Source: Tamlana sp. 2_MG-2023
GTDB taxonomy: Bacteria; Bacteroidota; Bacteroidia; Flavobacteriales; Flavobacteriaceae
Direction: 5' to 3'
Assembly: GCF_030548465.1 (NCBI RefSeq)
Contig: NZ_JAUOSF010000001.1
Location: 434,001-498,000, forward strand
Length of the DNA stretch: 64,000 bases
The notes under the pieces were generated by a model, which was given only the letters and a program-made list of their open reading frames with translations, searched no databases and was not told the DNA's origin. Made by a program: the position numbers and the translations under genes. Positions 40,783 to 49,655 of this stretch are shown piece by piece (position 1 is the first letter of the stretch; each line of letters starts with the position of its first letter).

Positions 40783-42212
40783 TGGACGAACCATATAGAA
40801 TTAAAATTAACGGAGGTGTATTATCCCCAGGCGAGTTAAAATACATTTGTGAAGCTGCTGAAAGCTTAGGTTTAGATGCGATTTCATTCGGTTCTCGACA
40901 AGATATTATTTTTCCAGAACAAATTGATGAAAGCAAGTTTGATCAATTTAGTAAAATACAATTTATAAAACCTAAACGCGACGGTATTCAAAATATCGCA
41001 TCGTCTTATGTTTCTGCTGAAATTTTACCAAGTACGTCTTGGTTAACAAGTGACCGCTATTTGTACATTTTAGAGCAGTTTAAACATAAATTAAAATTAA
41101 GAGTAAATATCACAGACCCAAAACAACGGTTGGTACCTTTATTTACGGGGAATGTGAATTTTATAGCTTCCGAACACGAAGATTATTGGTATTTGTATGT
41201 TAGACTTCCTGGTTGGAAAAAAACACTTATGTATCCGGCGCTTATTTATAGCTGGGATATGGATAAGATAGAAATTGCTATCGAAAACATTTTACAGGAA
41301 GAGCCAGAAACTATCGAAACCGTTTTCGAATTGGTGAGCGATGCGGTAGATACCAATAACAGAACGGTTGATAAAACCTTAGAAGTGCCTTTTTATCCTT
41401 TTCCTTACTATGAGGGCATGAATAGAATTGGTACAGACCGTTATTGGTTAGGTTTATATTGGAGAAATAACCGTTACGATTTAAAATTTCTGAAGGCGAT
41501 GTGTGAATTGTGTTCAGAAAATAAAATTGGTAAAATTTCGATTACGCCTTGGAAGTCTTTTATTGTGAAAGGAATTCCGCAGAAATCAAAGTTACAATGG
41601 GAGAAGTTTCTAGGGAAATACGGTATAAACGTACGTCATTCCATGTTGGAAATGAACTGGCACCTGCCTGTGAACGATCCTGATGCTTTAAATCTTAAAA
41701 AGTATTTGGTAACTAATTTTGACCAGAATGACATTAGTACCTATGGTTTAACCTTCGGAATTACAAGTTACGAAAGTGATACTTATAATTTCACCTCAAT
41801 CGTAATTGAAAAAAATAAACAACCTGATCTTAAGGGGGATTTTAAAATAAGGGACACTTACAATCTTTTATACGCCAAAAACTTCGATCCGAACACGCAG
41901 AAATATATCATGCATGTTCAAGATGTGGATAAGGTAGAATTGCCAGGTTTGTTAATGGAATTAAGTCAGTTGTATTTTGAACAATTAGGAACAGAACGTG
42001 AAGAGGAAGAAGCTGAAGTGGTAAAGAAAGAAACTTCAGAGGAAGAGGTTTATCAATGTTCAGAATGTTTAACAATTTACAACGAAGTTTACGGTGATAT
42101 CACGCAAGATATTGCGCCAAATACCCCTTTTGTAGATTTGCCAGCTACTTATGAATGTTCACTTTGTGAGGCCTCTAAAAGTAGTTTTGAAAAGAAGGTC
42201 TTAGTAAAATAA
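40782..42212 (+). CDS. Siroheme-less sulfite/nitrite-reductase-like protein with C-terminal rubredoxin
   Basis: 476 residues. Two ferredoxin-half-domain-like segments are visible: an N-terminal one (YRIKINGGVLSPGELKYICE, LDAISFGSRQDIIFP) and a second near 220-290 (YWLGLYWRNNRYDLKFLKAM, KIGKISITPWKSFIVKGI). These are typical of nitrite and sulfite reductases, but the C-x5-C and C-x3-C ligands of the siroheme-4Fe4S centre are absent. The tail is a rubredoxin with CSEC (426-429) and CSLC (459-462) as iron ligands, after an acidic linker. It overlaps the nitrate reductase stop by one base (TAATG), so stoichiometric expression is likely. I infer an electron-transfer subunit for the reductase, not a catalytic nitrite reductase. 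Confidence 0.75.
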   Translation: MDEPYRIKINGGVLSPGELKYICEAAESLGLDAISFGSRQDIIFPEQIDESKFDQFSKIQFIKPKRDGIQNIASSYVSAEILPSTSWLTSDRYLYILEQFKHKLKLRVNITDPKQRLVPLFTGNVNFIASEHEDYWYLYVRLPGWKKTLMYPALIYSWDMDKIEIAIENILQEEPETIETVFELVSDAVDTNNRTVDKTLEVPFYPFPYYEGMNRIGTDRYWLGLYWRNNRYDLKFLKAMCELCSENKIGKISITPWKSFIVKGIPQKSKLQWEKFLGKYGINVRHSMLEMNWHLPVNDPDALNLKKYLVTNFDQNDISTYGLTFGITSYESDTYNFTSIVIEKNKQPDLKGDFKIRDTYNLLYAKNFDPNTQKYIMHVQDVDKVELPGLLMELSQLYFEQLGTEREEEEAEVVKKETSEEEVYQCSECLTIYNEVYGDITQDIAPNTPFVDLPATYECSLCEASKSSFEKKVLVK

Positions 42213-42535
42213 AAAAACAAGAGTTTATAAGGAAATTAGCGAATACTTTTGCTCGAATGCGATGTCTCATAGGCGCTGGATGTGTTTTAAATATGCTTGG
42301 GTTTGTATTTAAATAATCTACACTAGTGCTAGAGATATCGCATTACTTTTTATAGATATTTGATAAGTCGTTAAGTTTCCATAGTCTTTTTTAAGATAAA
42401 TAGGTCACTTTAAGATTATCTCTAACCTGGCATATTTTAAGCGAACAAAATTTAGCGTACTTTTTTTACTTCTGAACATCGTATTATTTGCTTTTTTTTA
42501 ATGTTTGTGAGAAAGCACACACTTATTTTAGCTTC
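42213..42535. other. Intergenic region with a long imperfect inverted repeat
   Basis: ATGCGATGTCTC (42257-42268) pairs with GAGATATCGCAT (42332-42343) through 12 positions with one G-U, around a 63-base loop that contains CACTAGTG. A T-rich stretch follows. It may act as a weak terminator or 3' structure for the nitrate operon. The right end holds the -7-like TATTTTAG (42524-42531) of the next gene. Confidence 0.5.
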
Positions 42536-43447
42536 ATGGAAACAAATACAAAACAATTTTGGTATGGTGTGCTTATTGGTGTTTTAGGCGTGGTGCTTTT
42601 TTCATCAAAAGCCGTTATGGTGAAGTTAGCTTACAATTACAATGTCGATCCTATTAGCATCTTGTTGTTACGTATGCTATTTTCATTTCCAATTTATGTG
42701 GTTATTGCTTTCGTGTATAGTAAGAAAAAAAGTGAGGCTGTTATTGCCAAAAGCGATTATTTATGGTTGATCTTTTTTGGAGTCGTGGGCTATTACTTGG
42801 CGAGTTATTTTGACTTTGTTGGACTTAAATACATCAAAGCCAGTTTAGAGCGTATCATTTTATTTTTATATCCAACAATCGTTTTAATCTTAAATCGCGT
42901 GTTTTTAAAACGACCAATAACCAAAATACAGTCCTTAGCGATTGCTTTAACCTATATTGGGGTTGTTATTGCCTTTTGGGATGAAGTAGCCTTGTCTGGA
43001 AGTGATAGCTTTTTAGGTGGAGCCTTTGTGTTGTTAAGCGCTATAACTTATGCGACGTACTTAGTTGGTAGCGGATGGTTAATACCTAAGTTTGGCGTTG
43101 TGAAATTTACGGCTTACGCCATGATCGTGTCTTGTGTGAGTGTATTTATTCATTACAGTATCGTGAGCGATGTGGATTTATTCGGTTTTTCATGGGAAGT
43201 TTATGCTTTAGGGTTTATTATCGCGGTATTCGCTACAGTGATTCCTTCTTTTTTGGTTTCTACGTCTATAAAAATGATTAGCTCTTCAAATTTTGCTATT
43301 GTGGCAGGAATTGGGCCAATTTCAACTATAATTTTGGCTTCTATTTTCTTGAATGAAGTTTTAACAGGTTTACAGTTTTTTGGAGCTTTAGTGGTGATTG
43401 TCGGTATTTTGGTAGTGTCTCTTAAGAAGGAAAAGCAAGCTAATTAG
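42536..43447 (+). CDS. EamA/DMT-family transporter
   Basis: 303 residues from ATG at 42536 (METNTKQFWYGVLIG). Ten predicted membrane helices in two EamA repeats, for example LVVIVGILVVSLKK at the end and WLIFFGVVGYYLASYFDFVGL in the first repeat. Drug/metabolite transporters of this type export or import small metabolites; the substrate cannot be told. The frame extends upstream to 42488 but a -7-like box (42524-42531) lies inside that extension, and transcription is predicted to start essentially at the ATG. No functional tie to the nitrate operon is evident. Confidence 0.85.
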   Translation: METNTKQFWYGVLIGVLGVVLFSSKAVMVKLAYNYNVDPISILLLRMLFSFPIYVVIAFVYSKKKSEAVIAKSDYLWLIFFGVVGYYLASYFDFVGLKYIKASLERIILFLYPTIVLILNRVFLKRPITKIQSLAIALTYIGVVIAFWDEVALSGSDSFLGGAFVLLSAITYATYLVGSGWLIPKFGVVKFTAYAMIVSCVSVFIHYSIVSDVDLFGFSWEVYALGFIIAVFATVIPSFLVSTSIKMISSSNFAIVAGIGPISTIILASIFLNEVLTGLQFFGALVVIVGILVVSLKKEKQAN

Positions 43448-43557
43448 GTTCTCAACAATGAATTAATATGTATTGTTAATTACTTTGTGGCTATGCTGTT
43501 TCATTTTTTATCAGGTTGTGCTATATTAGCATCCTATCTTAACCACATCTCTTATTA

Positions 43558-45408
43558 ATGGCTGAAAACTCTAACTACACCGAAGACAATATTCGTTCAT
43601 TAGACTGGAAAGAACATATCCGTATGCGTCCAGGAATGTATATTGGAAAACTCGGTGATGGGTCTTCTCCAGACGATGGTATTTACATTCTACTTAAAGA
43701 AGTTCTAGATAACTCCATTGATGAATATGTTATGGGAGCTGGGAAAACCATCGAAATTTCTATTCAAGGTACCAAAGTAACGGTTCGAGATTACGGTCGT
43801 GGTATCCCTTTAGGAAAAGTAGTCGATGTGGTTTCTAAAATGAACACCGGAGGGAAGTACGACTCTAAAGCCTTCAAGAAATCAGTAGGTTTAAATGGTG
43901 TAGGTACCAAAGCAGTAAATGCGTTGTCTTCATTTTTTAGAGTAGAATCAACGCGTGATAATAAGAGCGCTTCCGCGGAATTTGAGCAAGGTAACCTTAC
44001 AAATGAAGAGTTTTTAGAAGAAACTTCTCGTCGAAAAGGTACCAAAGTATCGTTTATTCCTGATGATATCATTTTCAAAAACTATAAATTCCGAAGTGAA
44101 TATATAGTGAAAATGCTTAAAAATTATGTGTACTTAAACCCTGGTTTAACCATTGTTTTTAACGGTGAAAAATATTACAGTGAAAACGGATTAAAAGATT
44201 TATTAAGCGAAAATATTAATGAATCCGATCGTTTGTATCCTATTATTCACTTAAGAGGAGACGATATTGAAATCGCCATTACACATAGTAAAACCCAATA
44301 CAGCGAAGAATACCATTCTTTTGTTAACGGTCAAAATACAACACAAGGAGGGACGCACTTAAACGCGTTTAGGGAGTCCATAGTAAAAACCATAAGAGAA
44401 TTCTACGGAAAAAACTACGACGCTTCCGATATTAGGAAATCTGTAGTAAGTGCTATCGCCATTAAAGTGATGGAGCCTGTATTTGAAAGTCAGACGAAAA
44501 CGAAATTAGGATCTACCGATATGGGTGGCGAATTGCCTACGGTTCGAACTTATATTAATGATTTTATAAAGCGTTATTTAGATAACTATTTACATAAAAA
44601 TCAAGAAACAGCTGATAAGCTTCAACGTAAAATACTTCAGGCCGAACGTGAAAGGAAAGAGCTTTCAGGTATTAGAAAATTAGCGAAAGACCGAGCTAAA
44701 AAAGCAAGTCTTCACAATAAAAAATTACGAGATTGTCGTGTACACTTTGGTGATACTAAAAATGCAAGAAACCTGGAAACTACTTTGTTTATAACCGAGG
44801 GAGATTCGGCTTCTGGTAGTATTACCAAATCACGAGACGTAAATACACAAGCCGTTTTTAGTTTAAAAGGGAAACCATTAAACTGTTATGGCTTAACGAA
44901 GAAAATTGTTTACGAGAATGAAGAGTTTAATTTGCTTCAAGCCGCTTTAAATATAGAGGAATCTTTAGAGGATTTACGCTATAATAATGTGGTGATTGCT
45001 ACCGATGCCGATGTTGATGGTATGCACATTCGTTTATTGTTAATTACTTTCTTTCTTCAGTTTTTTCCAGAAGTGATTAAGGAAGGGCATTTGTATATTT
45101 TACAAACGCCTCTATTCCGTGTTAGAAATAAAAAGGAAACTATTTATTGTTATTCAGAAGAAGAACGAAGAAATGCCATAGAAAAACTAAAACCAAAACC
45201 AGAAATCACACGATTTAAAGGGCTTGGTGAAATTTCTCCAGATGAGTTTAAGCATTTTATAGGTGAAGACATTCGATTAGACCCGATTATGTTAGATCAT
45301 AACATGTCTATAGAAGAATTGCTAGAGTTTTATATGGGGAAAAACACACCTTCAAGGCAAGAATTTATCATCGACAATCTAAAAGTTGAATTAGATATCA
45401 TCGAGTAA
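43558..45408 (+). CDS. parE: DNA topoisomerase IV subunit B
   Basis: 616 residues. The ATPase subunit of topoisomerase IV, which decatenates daughter chromosomes. GHKL ATPase motifs: [22 protein letters not shown], the [14 protein letters not shown] lid and [16 protein letters not shown] motifs: [10 protein letters not shown] and [15 protein letters not shown]. The C-terminal [12 protein letters not shown] is present. The length is at the short end and shows no insertion typical of GyrB, which supports ParE, as does the parC gene downstream after a small ORF. Confidence 0.93.
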   Translation: MAENSNYTEDNIRSLDWKEHIRMRPGMYIGKLGDGSSPDDGIYILLKEVLDNSIDEYVMGAGKTIEISIQGTKVTVRDYGRGIPLGKVVDVVSKMNTGGKYDSKAFKKSVGLNGVGTKAVNALSSFFRVESTRDNKSASAEFEQGNLTNEEFLEETSRRKGTKVSFIPDDIIFKNYKFRSEYIVKMLKNYVYLNPGLTIVFNGEKYYSENGLKDLLSENINESDRLYPIIHLRGDDIEIAITHSKTQYSEEYHSFVNGQNTTQGGTHLNAFRESIVKTIREFYGKNYDASDIRKSVVSAIAIKVMEPVFESQTKTKLGSTDMGGELPTVRTYINDFIKRYLDNYLHKNQETADKLQRKILQAERERKELSGIRKLAKDRAKKASLHNKKLRDCRVHFGDTKNARNLETTLFITEGDSASGSITKSRDVNTQAVFSLKGKPLNCYGLTKKIVYENEEFNLLQAALNIEESLEDLRYNNVVIATDADVDGMHIRLLLITFFLQFFPEVIKEGHLYILQTPLFRVRNKKETIYCYSEEERRNAIEKLKPKPEITRFKGLGEISPDEFKHFIGEDIRLDPIMLDHNMSIEELLEFYMGKNTPSRQEFIIDNLKVELDIIE

Positions 45409-45507
45409 ATAATATAATTTTTTTAGGCACTTTATTTAGAATAAAAATAAGGTGTAAATTGGTAATAAATTTTAGTTAAAAATAGTTAAGAAATTTGTCT
45501 GAAAACG

Positions 45508-45568
45508 TAACTTTGCAGCGTTAAAAAAATAGATAAATTAATTTGAAAAACATCCTACTTTCGTGGGA
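45508..45568 (+). promoter_or_regulatory. Promoter and leader hairpin upstream of the small gene and parC
   Basis: TAACTTTG (45508-45515) is an exact TAnnTTTG. The predicted leader contains a TCCTAC-TTTC-GTGGGA hairpin (45553-45568) ending 17 bases before the ATG of the small gene. parC therefore probably has its own promoter, separate from parE. Confidence 0.5.
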
Positions 45569-45585
45569 GCCAAAACTTAACTAAG

Positions 45586-45729
45586 ATGTTATACGCAAAG
45601 AAAGAAGAATTAGAAGTAGTACGTTCATACGAGTATTTACATGTACACCCAGCTAAAGATCAAGTATTGAGACTACAAGCGCGTGGTAGAGTAATGCTTA
45701 ATGGCAAACCAAAACCAGAAAAAAAGTAA
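45586..45729 (+). CDS. Conserved-looking 47-residue basic protein between parE and parC
   Basis: 47 codons from ATG at 45586 to TAA at 45729. It begins MLYAKKEELEVVRSYEYLHV and ends GRVMLNGKPKPEKK. The product is soluble, basic and has no signal or membrane segment. It has a promoter with a well-formed -7 box, and its stop is 3 bases before the parC ATG, so the two are almost certainly cotranscribed. I do not recognise a family function. Its position, clean codon usage and own promoter argue for a real gene, perhaps acting on topoisomerase IV or a shared chromosome process. Confidence 0.7.
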   Translation: MLYAKKEELEVVRSYEYLHVHPAKDQVLRLQARGRVMLNGKPKPEKK

Positions 45730-45732
45730 TTA

Positions 45733-48336
45733 ATGACTGAAAACGGAGACGATTTAATTAACGAACAAGACGAACCTCAAGAAACCATTACCCGTATCAC
45801 GGGAATGTATAAAGATTGGTTTTTAGATTATGCTTCTTACGTTATTTTAGAACGTGCCGTTCCTGCTATAGAAGACGGTTTTAAACCCGTACAACGCCGC
45901 ATCATGCATTCTATGAAAGATTTGGATGATGGGCGTTACAATAAAGTAGCCAATATTGTTGGTCATACCATGCAGTATCACCCTCACGGTGATGCCAGTA
46001 TAGCTGATGCCATGGTGCAAATTGGCCAGAAAGACTTATTAATTGATACCCAGGGAAACTGGGGAAATATATTAACGGGAGACAGAGCCGCTGCTTCACG
46101 TTATATTGAAGCTCGTATTTCTAAATTCGGGCTTGATGTGGTTTTTAATCCTAAAATTACCGAGTGGCAAGCCAGTTACGACGGACGAAGAAAAGAGCCC
46201 GTAAACTTACCGGTTATGTTTCCGTTGTTGTTAGCTCAAGGCGGCGAAGGTATTGCCGTTGGACTTTCAACAAAAATATTACCACATAATTTTATTGAAC
46301 TTATAGAAGCTTCAATAAAACATTTACAAGGCAAGCGTTTTACCATATTACCAGATTTCCCAACTGCGGGAATTGCCGATTTTTCAAATTATAATGATGG
46401 CTTAAGAGGCGGGAAGGTACGTGTTCGTGCTAAAATTTCTCAGCTTGATAAAAACACTTTGGTGATTACCGAGTTACCTTTCAGTACAACAACCTCGTCG
46501 TTAATTGATTCGATATTAAAGGCGAATGATAAGGGTAAAATTAAAGTCAAAAAAATTGAGGATAATACAGCTGCCGAAGTTGAAATATTAATACATCTTC
46601 CAGCAGGATTATCGCCAGATAAAACCATTGATGCTTTATATGCTTTTACAAGCTGTGAGTCGTCTATTTCGCCGTTAGGTTGTGTTATTGAAGATAACAA
46701 GCCTTTATTTGTTGGTGTTACTGAAATGCTTCGCCGTTCTACAGATAATACGGTTCAGCTATTAAAGCAAGAGCTTGAAATTAAACTGGGCGAATTTGAA
46801 GAACAGTGGCATTTTGCTTCCTTGGAACGTATTTTTATTGAAAATAGAATTTACCGTGATATTGAGGAAGAAGAAACTTGGGAAGGTGTTATTAGTGCTA
46901 TCGATAAAGGACTACAACCACACATCAAGCATTTAAAACGCGCTGTTACCGAAGAAGATATTGTGCGGTTAACAGAGATTCGAATTAAACGTATTTCAAA
47001 ATTTGATATCGATAAAGCTCAGCAAAAAATTGATGCTCTAGAAGAACAGATTGCTGAAATTAAAAATCACTTGGCTAATCTTATCGATTATGCTATCGCT
47101 TATTTCACGAGACTTAAAAAGGATTATGGTGAAGGTAGAGAGCGTAAAACAGAAATAAGAGTATTTGATGATGTCGACGCTACTAAAGTAGTGATTCGTA
47201 ACACGAAGCTTTACGTAAATAGAGCTGAAGGTTTTATTGGAACATCGCTTAGACGTGATGAATACGTTGGCGATTGTAGTGATATAGATGATATCATCGT
47301 TTTTACCAAAGAAGGTAAAATGATGGTGACTAAAGTCGATGCCAAAACCTTTATTGGTAAAGACATTATTCATGTTTCCGTATTCAAGAAAAAAGATAAG
47401 CGTACCATTTATAACTTCATTTATCGTGATGGTAAAGGCGGTCCTTCATATATTAAACGTTTTGCTGTTACCAGCGTAACACGAGATAGAGAGTACGATT
47501 TAACTAACGGAACCAAAGGATCTGTTGGTTTATATTTTTCGGCAAACCCTAACGGAGAAGCAGAAGTGGTTACTGTCTTACTACGTCAAGCAGGAAGTAT
47601 TAAAAAGCTTAAATGGGATATAGATTTTGCCGATATTCTTATAAAAGGTAGAGTTTCCAAAGGGAATTTAGTTACTAAATACCCTGTAAAGCGTGTAGAA
47701 CTTAAAGAAAAAGGGGTTTCAACCTTAAAACCTCGTAAAATTTGGTTCGATGATACGGTACAACGTTTAAATGTTGATGGCCGTGGCGAACTCATTGGTG
47801 AATTTCGAGGTGAAGATAAATTACTCATCATTTCACAATCGGGTACGCTCAAAACCGTAACACCAGAAGTGACCATGCATTTTGATAACGATATGATTGT
47901 TATGGAAAAATGGCAGCCTAAAAAACCAATTTCTGTGGTTTATTTTAATGGTGAAAAAGAATTGTATTACGTTAAACGCTTCTTAATTGAACAAGAAGGA
48001 AAAGAAGAAAGTTTTATTCCTGAAGATCCGAATTCACAATTAGAAATCGTTTCTACCGACTGGCGTCCTATGGCTGAAGTGGTTTTTGCCAAAGAACGCG
48101 GAAAAGAAAGAAAAGAAAACTTAGAGCTTAACCTTGAGGAATTTATTGCTGTTAAAGGGATAAGTGCTTTAGGAAACCAACTGACAAAAGACAAAGTGAA
48201 TCAAGTAAATTTATTAGATCCTTTGCCTTATGAATCTCCAGATGAAGTTCATGCTGATGATGTAGAGGTTGTCGATGAAACTGAGGTGTCTTCAGAAGAT
48301 AAACGGGATGACGATTCACAGCCAACCTTGTTCTAA
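45733..48336 (+). CDS. parC: DNA topoisomerase IV subunit A
   Basis: 867 residues. The cleavage-religation subunit that pairs with ParE. Catalytic tyrosine near 121 in AASRYIEARIS, QRRIMHSMKDLDDGRYNK and GHTMQYHPHGDASIADAMVQIGQ in the winged-helix domain, GIAVGLSTKILPHN, and a coiled coil at about 415-455. The C-terminal half has degenerate beta-pinwheel blades (RRDEYVGDCSDIDDIIVFTKEGKMMVTKV, GELIGEFRGEDKLLIIS) without a clear GyrA box, which supports ParC over GyrA. It follows the 47-residue gene by 3 bases and ends in an acidic tail. Confidence 0.92.
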   Translation: MTENGDDLINEQDEPQETITRITGMYKDWFLDYASYVILERAVPAIEDGFKPVQRRIMHSMKDLDDGRYNKVANIVGHTMQYHPHGDASIADAMVQIGQKDLLIDTQGNWGNILTGDRAAASRYIEARISKFGLDVVFNPKITEWQASYDGRRKEPVNLPVMFPLLLAQGGEGIAVGLSTKILPHNFIELIEASIKHLQGKRFTILPDFPTAGIADFSNYNDGLRGGKVRVRAKISQLDKNTLVITELPFSTTTSSLIDSILKANDKGKIKVKKIEDNTAAEVEILIHLPAGLSPDKTIDALYAFTSCESSISPLGCVIEDNKPLFVGVTEMLRRSTDNTVQLLKQELEIKLGEFEEQWHFASLERIFIENRIYRDIEEEETWEGVISAIDKGLQPHIKHLKRAVTEEDIVRLTEIRIKRISKFDIDKAQQKIDALEEQIAEIKNHLANLIDYAIAYFTRLKKDYGEGRERKTEIRVFDDVDATKVVIRNTKLYVNRAEGFIGTSLRRDEYVGDCSDIDDIIVFTKEGKMMVTKVDAKTFIGKDIIHVSVFKKKDKRTIYNFIYRDGKGGPSYIKRFAVTSVTRDREYDLTNGTKGSVGLYFSANPNGEAEVVTVLLRQAGSIKKLKWDIDFADILIKGRVSKGNLVTKYPVKRVELKEKGVSTLKPRKIWFDDTVQRLNVDGRGELIGEFRGEDKLLIISQSGTLKTVTPEVTMHFDNDMIVMEKWQPKKPISVVYFNGEKELYYVKRFLIEQEGKEESFIPEDPNSQLEIVSTDWRPMAEVVFAKERGKERKENLELNLEEFIAVKGISALGNQLTKDKVNQVNLLDPLPYESPDEVHADDVEVVDETEVSSEDKRDDDSQPTLF

Positions 48337-48351
48337 AAATGAGCGATTCCC

Positions 48352-49416
48352 TTGAATTTTATTAAAAAATTTTTCTTAGGATTAAGCCGCTTGGTCTATT
48401 TTTTAGTGCCGATTTCCTTGATTTTTGCTTGTTTTGTAACCCTCTGTTATGAAAATGTACTGTCCTTAGTTTTATCTGTTGGGCTGCCTGGTATCGTTGT
48501 TTTAAATGTAATTATTTTCATTTATCTAGCCTTGAGAAAGCGTAAGCAAGCCGTTTTTGTGCTTTTAGCTTTAGTGGTTTATGGTTTCACTCATGTTTCT
48601 TTTTTTAAATTCAACTTTAACTTTAACGAAAATGTTGAGTTAGTAGACACCATGTCTATTTTAACTTTTAACGTAAGAAGTGCGGGAGGTGCAGGGCATA
48701 CGAGTGATAGGGATCGTGATCAAAGAAAAGTGAGGATAGAAACCATGTCAGCATTTGTTAAAAATCAAAATGCCGATATAGTAATGTTTCAAGAGTTTTG
48801 GAGTGCGGATGTAAAGGACTTCCCAAACTATCCTTATACATTTCTCGGACAAAGAAAGGGTATTGGAAAATCCATACAGGTTATTTTATCTAAATTTCCT
48901 ATAGTAAACAAAGGCTATGTTGATTTTCCGAATACGGCAAATAATGCCATGTATGCCGATATTCAGTATAAAAATGAAATAATAAGGGTTTATAGTATAC
49001 ACTTACAATCCTTTAGTGTTGAAATCGATTCTAATTTCTTTACTGAAAACGGTTTAAAAGCGGTTTACCCTAAAATAGATAAAGGGCAAAAAATGAAAAG
49101 TGCCCAAACGGAGCTATTACAAGAAAGTTTTCAAGAATTTAACGGAAGAAGTATTGTATGTGGTGATTTTAATGCGACGCCTTTTTCTAAAACCTATAAA
49201 ACTATAAGCAAAGACAGGCAAGATTCGTTCTTAGAAGCAGGCTCTGGTTTTGGTGAAACTTATAATTTATTAGGTTATCCTATGCGTCTAGATTATATAC
49301 TACCTGATGCTAACTTTGAAGTCATTGCTCATAAAAATTTTAATTTAAAGTTGTCTGATCATGAACCGATACTTGTGTATTTAAAATTGAAAACAGTTCA
49401 CGATATTAGAAGTTAA
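48352..49416 (+). CDS. Membrane-anchored endonuclease/exonuclease/phosphatase family protein
   Basis: 354 residues from TTG at 48352; the nearby ATG at 48339 is out of frame. Three hydrophobic stretches at about 8-30, 34-55 and 60-80 anchor it in the membrane, leaving an EEP domain outside from about residue 95. Catalytic motifs are ILTFNVRSAGG, DIVMFQEFW (Mg2+ glutamate), VYSIHLQSF, VCGDFNATPFS and the terminal SDHEPILVYL. Such proteins are metal-dependent phosphodiesterases acting on nucleic acids or lipids; the substrate is not known. It lies 15 bases after parC and probably shares its transcript. Confidence 0.85.
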   Translation: MNFIKKFFLGLSRLVYFLVPISLIFACFVTLCYENVLSLVLSVGLPGIVVLNVIIFIYLALRKRKQAVFVLLALVVYGFTHVSFFKFNFNFNENVELVDTMSILTFNVRSAGGAGHTSDRDRDQRKVRIETMSAFVKNQNADIVMFQEFWSADVKDFPNYPYTFLGQRKGIGKSIQVILSKFPIVNKGYVDFPNTANNAMYADIQYKNEIIRVYSIHLQSFSVEIDSNFFTENGLKAVYPKIDKGQKMKSAQTELLQESFQEFNGRSIVCGDFNATPFSKTYKTISKDRQDSFLEAGSGFGETYNLLGYPMRLDYILPDANFEVIAHKNFNLKLSDHEPILVYLKLKTVHDIRS

Positions 49417-49450
49417 ATATTAAAAGTTTAAGGTTCCAAGATTAAAGTCA

Positions 49451-49563
49451 GCTATCGTTCCTAACGAAATTCGGAACGTTGATAGCGCGGACATTTAGTC
49501 CGTGCCTACAAGAGTAAGCAATAAATGAGAAAGCCACGCTATCGCGAGTGTCACGCTCGTGCC
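49451..49563. repeat. Palindromic intergenic repeat cluster
   Basis: Several hairpin-forming units: GCTATC-GTTCC with GGAAC-GTT-GATAGC (49451-49486), GCGGAC with GTCCGT around ATTTA, and CGAGTG with CGCTCG near 49544-49558. The GC content is higher than its surroundings and no ORF fits. It resembles REP-type interspersed elements of Bacteroidota. Confidence 0.6.
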
Positions 49564-49583
49564 GTCAACAAAAAATAAGTCAT

Positions 49584-49615
49584 AAAAAAACCACCTAAAT
49601 GCTAGGTGGTTTTTT
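49584..49615. terminator. Bidirectional intrinsic terminator
   Basis: ACCACCTA pairs with TAGGTGGT, with A-runs before and T-runs after. It serves the convergent EEP and carboxypeptidase-regulatory-like genes. Confidence 0.85.
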
Positions 49616-49655
49616 ATAGAATGTTGTTGTGAATGGTGTCTTCAGAAGCACTATT

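Noticed and set aside
40782-42212. Annotation as a functional ferredoxin-nitrite or sulfite reductase
   Set aside because: The cysteine ligands for the siroheme-4Fe4S centre are absent; the only metal-site cysteines belong to the rubredoxin tail.
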